This document shows, piece after piece, positions 20,860 through 33,849 of a stretch of 64,000 bases of DNA. Within the stretch, counting starts at the first letter, position 1, and each line of letters begins with the position of its first letter. Source of the stretch: Ophthalmolycus amberensis (lineage: Eukaryota > Chordata > Actinopteri > Perciformes > Zoarcidae); the NCBI GenBank assembly GCA_024529925.1, contig JAFEUB010000774.1:186001-250000 (forward strand), in the 5' to 3' direction. The translations under genes and the position numbers were made by a program. The notes below the pieces were generated by a model. It made no database searches and had not been told where the DNA came from. It saw only the letters and a list, made by a program, of their open reading frames with translations.

Positions 20860-23800
20860 GGCATGTGCACTGTGTATTTTTATGTGTTTTGAAATAAGAA
20901 ATAACAACAAATGAAGTTGTGAAATAGAAAATATTTTCCTGTTCAAAATTTTGAAAGATGATTGATAAAAAGAAGTAGGAAGTGTCTTTCATACATCATA
21001 CCAAGACAGACATGTAAATACTGCATTTATGTATTTTTTCTTTTTTACTTCAGAACTTTAAGTAGGCTACACACTGTCATGTCAACTGACACAAACTGAT
21101 CTCTGACAAAACCTCAGGTGGAGTCCCAGTGGGGTTGGTGAGGAAAAAAAAGCACAACAGAAGAGAGGCTGGAGTATATAGGCCAAATATATAAAAGGCT
21201 CATTGATGGAAGTGAAGCTTCTTTTTAAGTTTATTGGTTCTCCGACACAAGTCCCAGCTCTTGTTGATCATTGTGCTACAGTAAATGGTTAAACGTACAA
21301 GTTTTGAGCTGCCATGTTGTGCTTCCCTTACCATGTGATTAATGGTGCAGTTTGTTTTTTGAACAGCTAACAGGACCAACAAGAAAGTTGAAAAGAATTG
21401 GATGAAATTATGTGAAGTAAACCTGTACAGATAGCTGGTAGTGGTGTAATGTAATTTTGAGAGTATAATGTACTTTTTATTGATGTGAGTGGGTGTGCTG
21501 TGGCTTATTTCTGAGGTGTCAAAGGTATAAATCAATAAAACAATTGTAAATTCACCTGTTGAAAACAATCCTAATGTAGTATTCAAGCCTGCAACATAAA
21601 GCTTTATAGAAATAGCATCAAAGATAGTTGCATATGTAAATGAAATGTTTGCACATTTGAACGTGGTTGTGTTAGCATACTTTATGAGGGCCCTCTTTGA
21701 TTGCTCATGAAAAAAAGAATTGTGCTTAAACATTATCTCTTCTGATTAGAGCCTTGTGCGGCAGATGTGCATGCACATACAACCCACGCGCAGACACACA
21801 CACACACACACGAATAAACACTCGCAGATATACACACACAATTCTCTCCACCTCACAAAAACATGTCCTAACTCAACTCATCTCACAATTCATCCATAAT
21901 CAAAACTGACACTCCCCCCCCCCCACACACACTTTCCCACCTCCCCCCTTCTGCTTTCACATCCCAAAATACCAGGCTGCTGAACACCAGACTCTCCCTG
22001 CTGTAAGCCCCAGGCCAATTAGTGTGGTGTTGCAGCATTGTTATCTGCCTGTCATGGTGGGTTTCTCCTGCCTTCTCTCTGTTTGTGGAAACACAAACTG
22101 CTGCTGCTGCTGATGGGCCACAGGCGCCGTGAGAGCCGGAGAGGAGATGCATGAGGAGGAGAGGAGGAAAAGAAAAGGTGTGTGAGTAGTGGTAAATATC
22201 ATCCTATTTAATAAGAAGGGGTGACGTTTGAAAATGATCACTGATATTGTGCACAATGTTGTATCCAGTCATGCTTTATTTCTCTGCAACCACACACAAA
22301 ATGAGAAAACCCAGCAAAGAGGCAAAGAATAAGGCTATTTCGCAGATGAGGGGCCTTCAAAGCATTTTTCTTCTATTATCATTGCATTACAGAAGCTAGA
22401 TGAAGATCACGCTGTGGGGTGGAGGAAGAGGGAGAAGAGGAGGAGGGAGGTTAAGGTCAGGGTTTAAGCCATTGAGTCATTTTTAGTAAGAGCTGGCCTG
22501 CACAAAAGTGAGTTCAATGGGTGCAGGACTAAACCCTTACAGTTACTCTTTTACTCTATGAATAGAAAAGTTTAATCATTCACTATCACAAAAAAACAAC
22601 TTAATTATTAAGTTATTGACAAAAGCCAAGTGAAATGATCTGCCCATTTCTTATGCTTCAGCTCAGAGAGAGTTTTGGAGCCAACATGAGGTAGAGCCAC
22701 TAATACCAGAGATGAAACCCCCACTTGTGAGCAAGACGAAGATCTTCACACATTCAGGGTTGTTGTGCTGACAACTGCCTGGCTTCAGCCATCAGCAGGA
22801 ATAATAATGACGTGTGTGTGAGTAAATAACTTCTACCTCAGCTTCTGCTCTGAAGACAACCACAGGAATATGAAACAGGGGGAAGCTTATCCCAATGTGG
22901 TGTCATGTGTGTCTCTGAGGGGAAACACTGTGATGGTGTTAACACATTGACAACGTAACCTTGTTGGAAGTTTGAGAAAGAGAGATTTCTCCATAAAACT
23001 CAATACTAAAATCTGGCATACATGTGATTCTCACTGTTTGAGCGAATATTGTGTCATTCAGATAGTAAAAGAGCGATACAAACACGGCAGGATTACATAA
23101 AAGTGATTTATAGCTCACAGACAAGCACATTTAATGCTGCAAGGACCTCTTATGAGGCTCGAGGCACAATGCCTCCCCCGTGCAGCATATAACACAAATC
23201 CTGACTGAATAATTTTGACAGCGTAGCAGCGATGTGTAGTGGCCTTCTCTTGAAGTCATATAAAATGTCATGCTTCCGTCAGTTAATACTTTACCTCAGT
23301 GGGAAGTTGACAAGTTGTTATCTAAAGCCCACCAATGTAGCAGTTGAAGTTGAGATGTAAAAAAACGAGAGCATGAATTAATCTATAATTAACACGTTTA
23401 CAAATATCATGGATGTGACACAGGGCTACATCAGCAGACTTTCCTCCTCTGCTCTAAGATTAATGTTACTGTATATTTTATCAAACCTGGCGCTCAAAAG
23501 AGAATGTGTTTTTCTTGAAATCAGTACTGAAGAATTCCCCATGAAAAGTTCTGACTTTCAGGGGGATTTTCTCCTTGAATCACAAGAAAAGAAAAAAAGA
23601 AATATATAACGCCCAACAACTCTCAAGAATGAAACTCTGAAAAAACAAGAACTTTGAGTCCCACAGCACTCACTTGAACTTTGCTTTGTTGGGAGACATT
23701 TATGCTGCTTAAATTTCACACCCAGGCATTTTTGCAGCATGCACAGAAGAATACAGAGTATCATTCGCCAGTGGACATGGATCTGATGTAACTATCTGTT

Positions 23801-24460
23801 ATGGTGTTGAGGACTATGGAGGAAACGTCCTTTCATGTGCGGAGATGGGATGAGGGTTAATGAGAGCTGGGCCTTGCTGTTGCTATTGGTGTTATCAAGT
23901 GGGCACCTCCCACTTAGGAAAACTTTCATCTTCTCAATTTTTGTTTTTGTTTTTCAGACATATGCAAACTCCTAGAGACTTCATCCACCATCAATGCTGA
24001 TCAGACTTGTAATCATCTACAATAGAGGCTGACATTAAATCAGAATCCTGCAGGACACACAGGATCATCATGGGACGGGAGCGTCGCTGTGCTGTGTGGT
24101 CGGGACTCATACGAGACACGGCTTAGTTTTAGTCTGGGGAGTGGATGAAAGTTAGGAGAACATTTGCATGTAATTACATGTAACATTTACTTCTAATTCA
24201 GAGCACAGTAGAATACATAATCAGTTGCTCCTGAATTCAGAACATCTGTTCTGCATTGGCCTATTTTCATGAATTGCAGCATGACCAGCACAGGTATGGG
24301 AGTTCCAATGAAGTAGCCTCAACGCCATCACTTTAACCCTGGAAAGTCCAATTACATTCAGAACTAACTGTGGGGAGAAGCTCTGTTGTAATAAAAAAAA
24401 AAAGAAAAGAATACCAAGGAGAGAAAGTCAAAGAAAGATCTGTCTAGCTTCTGGATCGGC
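20860..24460. other. Intergenic, no gene seen
   Basis: Includes an (AC)n tract at 21793-21811 and a short poly(C) run at 21915-21924. The 177-codon minus-strand frame at 21200-21733 is AT-driven (Thr, Ile, Phe, Tyr, Lys) with no domain, and is not called as a gene. Confidence 0.6.
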
Positions 24461-24464
24461 AAAT

Positions 24465-24830
24465 TAAGCTTAAATGCACAATGAGTAGGATTTGTCTGTT
24501 GCAGTTTGTAAATACAACATTCAAAGTTGGCCCCTCCTCCGCGGTGCTCGCTGGCGGGTGAAAGCCACCCCCAGATTCACTCTCGTTTAGAACAAGCTTT
24601 ACCCGCTTGGCGTTTGTTCTGCGCCGTGTCTGACCGGCTTACAATCTGGCACATGGTCACTACGTTTTTTCAGAGTGATTGACACCCAAAGAATCATCCC
24701 GAACACAGACAAATAAGACAATACAGGCAGAAGGCAGGTTCTCTGCAGATACAGGCACTGCTACACACCTCTAGTGGGTCATAAGTGATGATTGAGAGGG
24801 GTCTATAGATACTTTAGGGTATGGAAAAAT
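24465..24830 (+). mobile_element. Dispersed fish repeat, class uncertain
   Basis: The block order atgcacaatgagtaggattt, gcagtttgtaaatacaacat, ttggcccctcctcc, agccacccccagattcactc, ggcgtttgttctgcgccgtg, acaatctggcacatggtcac and ctctagtgggtcataagtga matches a dispersed repeat I recall from teleost genomes. It is GC-rich relative to its surroundings. The ends are approximate. Confidence 0.5.
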
Positions 24831-25461
24831 AAATTCCTGTAAGTTTGTGACCATAACTTTGCAATTGCAACAGTAAATCATAACTACCGTAACTGCATAA
24901 TTTAGTGGTGAAATTTATTTCCATTCTTTTGACTTCCACTTCTTTTCAGCTGAGTCACTGGTTGCCCTTTCTGGCACGTCCACAAACCTCTAAACTCATA
25001 TACATGTGGCATACAAATCCACAAAGGCTACTCTGCCCTCATCTGCCATTCCTCTCGTACCAGGCTGAACTCTACCAAGTAAACAAACGGCCGAGTGCTG
25101 GATTGTAATTCAGATTCAGGCCTCAGACTGCGGCTGACAATCTCTGGTGGGACTGCAAGTTGCTTTCATTTGTCTGCTTGAATCCTCCAGTTCCCTTTTC
25201 CCCCTTAGCTGTCTTAACATACGCCTACTCAATAATAAATTGTTCCTGACTTCAGCATAAATTTCAACTCCTACCACTAGTTCCTGCTTTAGTGCTGTCC
25301 ACTGTTATGACTAATAGCTACAGAAACTCATTTGTGCTGATGTCCAGTGGTCTCCTGAAGATGAGGAGCAGGATGTGGGTTGGTGTTTTCCATAATGGGA
25401 CCTAGAGTTGTGATGGGTGTGATGCCCACTGTTGCTCATTGTTGTTATTGGGGCATCGTTT

Positions 25462-26067
25462 ATGGATTTTTATGTGCTATGTTTGTGTCTTCATGTTGAT
25501 GTTTTTATGTCCCAAGGTCCTGTGCACTTGGCTTTTATATTACATGTTATTTTATGTGCTTTTTTTATTTTCCGTCCCTTTATGTGCTGCCTTTTTGCAG
25601 CCCAAATCGAACTCTTGGGCGAGAATGAAGTTGTTTGTGCTAAACTTGTTCATATTGTTCTAATTGTCCGAATCCTTTTAGCCGAAGTTCAAGCAGGAAG
25701 ACAAGTATCATTCTCATTCTCTCGTCACGCCTGGTTTCCACCTCTTAATTACTATCCAGCAGACTCGTGGGTTACGCACAAAGCCTTCCTGTCTTTTTCT
25801 CTTGTCGCTGTCACTGCAGTATACGGTGCCATCATGACCCTCTGCTTCACCACCTCCACTTATGTCAAGGGCCCATCAATGGTTCCACGAGAGGAGGCCT
25901 CTCCAGAATACAAACAATTGTTGTTGATTGTTATCAGTCCCAACAGTAAAAAAAATTCAGTTTGCTGTCAGTTGCTGTGCTGCCGGGCGAAAAAAAAGAA
26001 TAATTGCATCCTGCCAGGATATGTCAGAGACGTAATGGGTGCAGGTGGGATCTTGGCAACTCGCTGA
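25462..26067 (+). other. Unusually long open frame (201 codons), coding status unknown
   Basis: The longest open frame outside paxbp1. It starts ATG at 25462 (weak context, T at -3, G at +4) and stops at 26065-26067; the frame is open upstream to at least 25432. The product would be strongly hydrophobic at its N-terminus (residues about 2-50, cysteine- and phenylalanine-rich), with further hydrophobic stretches near residues 62-75 and 108-130 and a basic C-terminal part. No family is recognised. It could be a chance frame in T-rich DNA, or a decayed exon. Confidence 0.2.
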
Positions 26068-29000
26068 AGTTTTGGCATGAAGGTTAAACCGTAGTCCAAT
26101 AATGAAACTGAAATTACTGCACTCTTTCAGGTAATACTAAACTTCTACCTCTTCCAGCTTGCGAATCTTGGCACACCTTGATGCTACCCTCCGGTTATGT
26201 ATTTGCTCTATGGGGTCTGTTTTGTTACACACAGCTGTGCTTGTGTGACGGCGACCAAGACTGCCACAGTATTTGTTACCCTTGCCTTGCAACAGCCCTG
26301 TTTGAGGAAACTGTTCCTTTAGGGCTCGTTGTGCTAAATTGCAGTTCATCCAGTTCGATTTTGTGCTATATGAATTCTTAGACTATAGGTTGAGCCAAAG
26401 TCACCCAAAAAACTTTCCTTAACTGTGTGTGAGAGAGAACGGAGGAGCTTTCAGCTATTTTTTAAAGCGGAGGAGCAAGAGACCCATGAATAGTAAGCCT
26501 CATTACTTTGGTAAATGGGTAAATGCCCCATGGCCGGTACCACCTACAGTATGCCAGCTGCAGGCAAATTGGTCTCCAGGGATTCATAGACAGCTGTGTG
26601 TGTGTGTGTCAGAGAGAGGGTGAGAGTGAGAGAAATAACGATTGGCAAGAGAAGCAACTACAAAAAGACTGAAGACACATAAACAAACAAATGTATTAAC
26701 TTGCTAATGACAAAGCAGAAGAAAACTGTGTGACTCTTTTTCATCTCCCAAACAGCAGCTCTGTATAAAAATGGTCTTTTTACGTTACCCTCAAACTTCT
26801 TTGAAACCCTTCAAACTTTCTGCAGCACTGTCAGGAACAGTTTGGGAAGAGGAGAAATGTGACCCCACTGCTATTTATTTGTGCTGAACTTTTTGTTTTG
26901 CATTAATGTAGCGACATTGATGAGTGCATTGATATGTTGGCTTTCCCCCCCGACCTTTAGCAGACATATCATATCTGTTAGATATTCTGGATCATCGATA
27001 GTTTGCTGGCTTCTACTGCGATGCAGTAAAGCTAAAACAATCGCTGTAGATACATTTGAAAAAAACAACTAATACATTAGTTAGTTCAAATAAAATGTCA
27101 AGAAAGGACTTCTGGTGATATTTTAACATGAGTTAATACCTGCTTCATGCTGGAAATGAGTCAAGTGTGTCCATCTTTTTTTTGTTGTTGTCTTGTCCAA
27201 CTTATCTTAAACTAAAATGAATATTTGTTTTACATTCCAAACAGGAACAAGAGGACCCAGAGAAGACAAAATATTCTAAATTAGCTGTTACTTTATGAGT
27301 CATAACTTCATAGAACTTGTACTGTATATAAATTACAGAAGAGTTACATAAACTGAAATACACTTAAATACCAAAAGGTCTCTTTCAATCTGGTTGCCAA
27401 GCATTCCGTGGTTGTGGTGGTAAATGATGTGTCTTCACCATGGAAACAATGCCAATAGTAAGTCAATTCGGATGTTTTTTATTGGTGGACACACCATTTA
27501 AATGCATCCACGTGACTATGGCAACGGTCAGAGCAAGTGACTTAGTATTGAACAATGAGAAAGACCATTGATTGTGGGCAGTAGGGCAGGGGAGGAGAGT
27601 CAAACAAACACAGGACCTGCAACCACCCGACTGGTGTTCCAGACCCGTGTTTATGCTTCTAAGTGTTGTTGAGTTATTATGGAGTTAGGTTTGTGTTGTT
27701 ACGTTTGTGACAATGCCTAAGTCTAGTGTCATTTTAACACACTAGTGCGCCACCACCACCTAATACACTGTTGAGAGGCCGTGGTCCATTGTATGTATTT
27801 CTGTGAGATCCCGTTGGCTTCTTTCTTCTGAGAGCATCAACGTTCAAGAGGTCAAGACGGTCATTTAACTAATGTAACTGTGGGCCTGATGGAGGCACCA
27901 CTGGAGTCACCACTGTTTTGTTTTTGCTCAGATAAAGAATTTTCACACGTGTCTTGCAAATTTAGCAATTGGTGTGTTAAATATGCTGGTCAGAGACAAA
28001 CAGGCAAGTTGTACTCACATTTGTAAGCTATCTACAGTTGACATGTAAACAAACTCAAGGTACATTTCTTTCATACATTTTTTTAGATGCACATTCTTTT
28101 CCACATTGTACTTTAATTAAAAACAATTTGGAGTGAAACAGTTAGGTTGCACAGTCTCAAACTCAACATGCACATTTGTGTACGTCACTCTGTCGTCCTT
28201 CGTTTCCCCCCCCAAAACAAAATCTTCCTCCCCTGTTCAAGGAGAGCTGACAAAGTGGTAAATGGTCCTCAAGTAAAGCTTTTATCAATATACAAGCCGC
28301 TGAATCTATGGCAACTTCTCACCAGTCATTCTGATGTGCCTCTGTGCCGACAGGCTAAAATCTCATTATGTGTTGTCACAGCATCACCAGAAAGGAAAGT
28401 TAATCCACACCTTCGCATTATCCTGATTGTGTTGGAGCATTGTTAATTGGTCCACTGACAGGCTGACACAATGTAGCACTCATGTTGGTATCAAGTTGAC
28501 GATCGCTTCGCTTTTCATCTTTAGTGTCATTTACAAAGTGTATCTTTCTGTGGTTCAGTAAGCACTGCCATTGTTGAGTAGACCTCTGGTTTAGATCATA
28601 TCAGTCTGCCTCCAAGGAAATCTTTCTTATGTGTTGTATTTGTGCTTTGTGTGTTATTGAAGAGAGAGCGCCTGGAAAAAATAATTCTTCACTTGCCCTG
28701 GTTAAATGTGGGCCGCTCGGTATTCAACTGCTTTTTTTTCACAGCCACCTCTGATTCTCAGTCAGCGCTGGAGTGTTCACCATCAAGGTCAGGAAGTACA
28801 GTCAGAGCAGATATTTACAGAGACCAACAGAAAGGGATGCCAGATGGGGTGGAGAGAGAGAGAGAGCTTGAACCAAAGAGAGACTATTTTTCTTTATACT
28901 GTGTTTAAGCAGGCCTCAGCACAGACAACATCCCAAAAACCTTTTCACTCCAGTGAGTCAGACAGATCAGACACACAAATACAAAGCCCAGCCAGCCAAA

Positions 29001-29740
29001 CAGACACACTAAGTCTGTGCTTTTGTAAGTGTTGAAAGATGGAAGTAAAGAAAAGCACAAATAAATACGCTCCCCCCCCTGAAGTGTGTGATGAGTTGGA
29101 TCATCTTGTGAAGCCCCCCCCCCCCAGTCAATAGCAGAAGGGAGTGACATTAGACAGCTCAGGTTTGTGTACATTTCTCTATCTGTCAATCAAAAGGCTG
29201 GGGGTCTTCATGGTAATTGGTTCCATTTCCAAGATTTAACAACAAACCTTAAAATAGCCCTTCGTTTATCAATTGCTTCTTCTGTGAATAGATGATTGAA
29301 ATGTCCTATGTTTTGTTAAGTTTGTTTGTTTTTTTGCAAACAATACTGACCATCTTTCATGAATAACAATTAAGGTGTGTGAATATATGGCTGATTAGAT
29401 GCTAACATCTTATTAGGTGAACATTTCTGATGTTTATCTTGATGTTATTTGACATTTTTTCAGTTAAATAAGATGATCATGCTTCTAAAATGCCTTTATT
29501 CTTCTTATAATGCATCACAGTTTTCTACAAGTACTGCCAATTAACGTAATGAGGGATTTCATTATCAGGGTCATTATTTCCTTCAGTGGTGATTACGCCT
29601 ATCAGCAGTCAAGTATGACAAATAAGTGATGTGTTTATGAATCCGGACGTATAGTAACTGCAGTGTAATTTTTGAAAATAGGCTACTTTATTGAAAACAT
29701 TTTGACCTTTTTACATTTTTGACAAGCTATCTTAGAGCAA
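26068..29740. other. Intergenic, no gene seen
   Basis: No supported gene. Short poly(C) runs occur near 29072 and 29107. Confidence 0.6.
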
Positions 29741-29746
29741 TACACA

Positions 29747-29748
<2 letters not shown>

Positions 29749-29804
<56 letters not shown>

Positions 29805-29834
29805 GTGTGTGTGTGTGTGCGTGTGTGTGTGTGT
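29749..29834. repeat. Long (TG)n microsatellite
   Basis: About 43 TG units with two GC interruptions. It is the longest dinucleotide tract in the window on this strand and likely to be length-variable. Confidence 0.97.
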
Positions 29835-30094
29835 AATGACTCCTGGAGGTGCCAATCTGACTGACTTTTGGCAGCTGGTCAAGTTCCCTCTTTCGACAAC
29901 ATGATTTGAGATTGCAGTGAAATACTGGAGCTAATTCTACTGCAATCCTGAACAATATAGATAGCAGACCGTTTTTGAAACGTAGATTCATAGTTTGACA
30001 TTGAGTTGCCTTTGGTTCTTTTTTATTTCATATGCAACCATAGCTTGCTACTATTGGTTGAAAACTGTATTTGACATCTGTCCATGCAATAAAA

Positions 30095-30205
30095 AGTGGT
30101 TGCCCTGATGGACAAGGGGTAAAAGGCCATAAAACGCTGGTTTACGTCCAGCCGGGGACCATTTTTCCATGTCATCTCCTGGTTCCCCTCATTTCAGCTC
30201 GGCTT
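30095..30205 (+). mobile_element. Decayed tRNA-derived SINE
   Basis: ggtttacgtcc (30139-30149) resembles the RNA polymerase III B box GGTTCRANNCC. It is followed by agccggggacc and ccatgtcatctcctggttcc, the layout of fish tRNA-derived SINEs (B box, CCGGGGACC-like segment, then a CATGTCATC tail). An A-box-like tggacaaggggt lies 30 bp upstream. Several substitutions suggest an old, inactive copy. Confidence 0.5.
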
Positions 30206-31638
30206 TGACGGTTTCATAAACGGTTATATCTACAAGGACGGATCCATATGTTTACTTTCAAATTCCCTGTTAAGCTCATGGAGTGTTGGTGTGCCACAGA
30301 GAAGTGTACATATAGACCTTTACTTTTATTCCTTATATATATATATATAATTTGAATTACCTTCAAACACAGCTGATTAAGTACAGATTCAATATGTGAC
30401 AGAAGAACGTCAGCAAGCCCTAAAAACTAAAATCTCATTTCTAAAACACTTAGTGCTGATTTAACACCTACGATCCTTATTTTCATGTAGGTATCACACT
30501 TTAAGTGTGACACAGGATCCTTCCCTACAGTGGAAGTTGTATAATAAGTTAATCAAACACGTGTTGCTTGTTTGGGTGCAATAAAGGCATTTTTTTCCCC
30601 ATAACTTCTTACAATGTCCCCTTTCCTTATTATTTCAGCAGAAGTGCCTGCAGCAACACTACTGCAGTGTAACTTAAAATATTTCAACAAGTGGTCAACA
30701 GAGCTTCACTTACAGACCTTAATGGCCGTACGAGGAATCGATTAGACATGTCTAAGTGAACAAACTGGTCTACAGGCATTCAAATTAAAACTGTAATCTG
30801 TACACTTGGTCAGTACAGAATGTACCGACCGACTGTTCTACTGTTTTGTCATTTGTATTTGATATGTGACTCCCTGGAAAGCACTACTGATACCGAGTGG
30901 ATTATCCTGGTGAAATAAAGTAAACCTCAAGATCTCACTGTATTTGATGTCAAGAAGTTTCATTAAATGTTGTACTCTGATAGAAAAAAAGAGAATGTTT
31001 AATTTGCTTCTTGTAACTAGCCTAGAAAACACACCCAACTTTCATGAAGAGGATTTTTCAAATATCATATCATAATAATGAAGTGTTGCTGAGATATCTC
31101 TGGATTCATTTAGGTATAATATATGCAGATTCCTCCCTCAGACTACACTGCGTTGAGGAGAAGAAGAGGCGTCTAACACACGTCATGATGCGTGGGGTTA
31201 AATGATGGAATCATAGGAAATCTGTTATTAGATTGTGAGAAATGTACTGAATCTCTGCAGAGACAAATTATCTAGCGCATACGGGGTGAATGTATTTATA
31301 TGAGTGATAAATGATCAATAAAACACAAGTAGATGTTTAAAAATGTAATGCAAACTTGCAACTCAAAGAAGATTTTGTCACAACAACCAACTGTCTCAAC
31401 CATTGTCCAGGGGGCTGATTCTGGATCTGTCTTGGGTGAGGTATACTGCAAGAGATGCGGAGTGGTGAATGCTTTCAGTGGATATTGAAACCATTTTGCA
31501 GCCATGAGGCAGCTGTGTCAGAGCTGTCACATTGCTGAACCGTGTCCAGAGCTGATCTACAGTTATACTGCGTGATCCCAAAGGGGGAAGGTAAGTTTGG
31601 CTTTGAAGTTGGGTCGTGTTAGTTTTAGTTAGACCTGG
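30206..31638. other. Intergenic, no gene seen
   Basis: Contains a short (TA)n run at 30337-30350. No gene supported. Confidence 0.6.
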
Positions 31639-32099
31639 CAGCTTGCTGCTTTGTTTTTTTTTATTGTTTTTTTTTTTATATACATTTTTTATTGAAAGAC
31701 AGGAGACAATATTAAGACAATACATAGACATAACAACAAGAGGATGACAAGAACAGTGGGATAAAAGCCAGCAAATATCATATAGTCAGTGTGTGTGTAT
31801 GTGTGCGTGTGTGTGTGTGTGAGAATGTCCTTGAGCCTTTTGAGATGGAGGGAAAAAAATATACATAAAAATAATAATAATAATTAAAAAACACAACAAA
31901 CCAAAAAAAATAATGAAAAAATGAAAAACAGGTAAGTATGTGTGCATATGGATGTTCATGTATGCATGTACGTGGGTTTCAATTGGTTGTCCGGCAAGAA
32001 AAACAAAACAGAAATCAACAATAGTAAAAAATACACAAAAAAAAAATATATATATACACCGGTATATATACTATACACGCATCAGCTTGCTGCTTTGTT
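31639..32099 (-). mobile_element. Poly(A)-tailed retroposed insert with 17-bp target-site duplication
   Basis: The perfect direct repeat cagcttgctgctttgtt occurs at 31639-31655 and 32083-32099 and encloses 427 bp. The plus strand begins with a T-rich run right after the first copy, so the insert lies on the minus strand. There it ends with an AATAAA signal followed by an A-rich tail, as in target-primed reverse transcription. The body is A/T-rich with an (AC)n stretch on the minus strand and no open frame. It could be the 3' end of an L1-like LINE or a retroposed 3' UTR. Confidence 0.85.
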
Positions 32100-33830
32100 G
32101 ATGTAGAGTGATCTGCAGCTCTCAGGGAGAATGTGTCAGGGTGTTTCTGAGAGGTTGGTGGGGTCAGGTGTGAGTGTGTGAATGGGGGACAACGTCTCTT
32201 TTCCTTCAACTGCCTGAATGCAAAGTTTGTGTCGGTCTCTAGTTTGGTGTGATCAGCAAGCAGGGAGCATTTCTGTAATTGGAACAATTAAAGAGTAAGA
32301 TTTCCCCAAGCAGCAAACTCAATGCAAATCAATAGCTAATGCCCAGGGTACAACTGCCCAATTTCTTCAATTCTGGCAGACAATTAGGTTATTTTTTTCT
32401 GTCGGCCATTCTATTTGTTCATGTCATATTGAAGGGACCTCTTTGGACTACCTAAATTCAACACAGGTTTATGTCTGAATTGAAGTCCAACAGAAACAAA
32501 CATACATTACAGGCTTTTCAGACTTGATTATATTAGTGTTATTATAACCGATAATTGTACTTTGTATTAACTTGGACTGCTGTCATCACTGGGTTTGTTG
32601 CTGTGTTTGGCAGCTGACAAGCTTTTTGCAATTTGTAATGCCAAGTGGGAGATAACGGAGCCAACAAAAATTCCCACACATCCTGCTTGTAATTAGCACT
32701 AGGAGGCTGACATGCCCACCTTTTCCCAGTTGGATTCTCATATTTATGGTAAATTCGATATGACGTGAAAGCGGAATTAAAATCAGAGTGAAGATGTCAG
32801 CAGAGAGGATAGTCGTATGCCAGGTCCCTTCAATTCCATTCAATTCTGTTCCTAATGGGATTTTTAGGCTGTAATCTGCTTCAGAATTCTTGAGCACTGA
32901 CATACCTCTGTCAATTATGGATGCCATTTTAGTCTGGTCCTGGGGTGATAAAAAAAGCATTCCTCCTTGCATCATAATATCCAAAGTAAAAAGATTACAG
33001 TTTTTAGATAATGTCTCCATCCAGTTTGCACTTACACTTTTGTCTATTACAGATTTGAATTAAATCATTTCAAATTAAGTGAGTACAAGTGATTGACACT
33101 GTGTGGTATTTCTTTTTTGAGTTTTTTGCACCTGTGTACCTTTCGCTGAAATGTTGAGGTAAGCAAGAACATTTAAGAGGAGGTTCCTCCAAATTCGAAG
33201 AAATGTAATGCTACGATGGCAAAACAATGCTCATTGCACTTCGGTTTATTTCAATATATACTTGAATAAGCACAACCAATAGTCCAGTGAAGCTATTTAG
33301 AGCAAACATATTTGAAAAATCTAGTCAAGCATGCTGGAACGGAGTAATGGTGGCATGTCTCTGCCTACCTTTGCAAATGATGCTTTTCAGTGTTTATGCG
33401 TATTCAGCTGGGTGATTTAACAGCAGCAGCTTTTGTTACAGGGCGATAGATGGTGGCCTCTCTGTTTCTCCCTCTCTCACAATGACAGGCACTCCCCTCA
33501 CAAGCACACACACATATCCGCAAACACACTTTACTAGCACGTTGTCCTTGATGTGTCTCATAAAGACAGGCTGAGGAGGGCAGGATAGTTTCAGGCGGTA
33601 AAAGCAGCCTGTGAAATCACATTGCATGTGAAGTCACAACAGATGGCTCCCACTGCTCCTTCCTCACCGAAAATGACACAGCAATGACACTATGAACGCG
33701 AGCAGCACATTCTGAAGCCACGCTTCCCTGAATGACGACCTGAAAACAAGCTTTACTCAACAGCTGGTGATTGTGGTGTAAAGTGAAAAATAAGAAATAA
33801 ATTTAATTACTTTTTTTTTTAAAGTCACTA
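32100..33830. other. Intergenic, no gene seen
   Basis: A minus-strand frame of 144 codons (32586-33020) has no recognisable domain. No feature supported. Confidence 0.6.
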
Positions 33831-33833
33831 CAT

Positions 33834-33847
33834 CCAGTAGGGGGCAG
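33834..33847 (+). promoter_or_regulatory. Strong CTCF-type motif
   Basis: ccagtagggggcag fits the CTCF core consensus CCASYAGRKGGCRS at all 14 positions. It sits mid-desert. Binding is not shown by sequence. The motif could also belong to a dispersed repeat, because similar strings occur in fish mobile elements. Confidence 0.5.
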
Positions 33848-33849
33848 AA

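Noticed and set aside
21200..21733. 177-codon minus-strand frame
   Set aside because: Composition follows the AT-rich DNA (Thr, Ile, Phe, Tyr, Lys), with no domain, signal or splice support.
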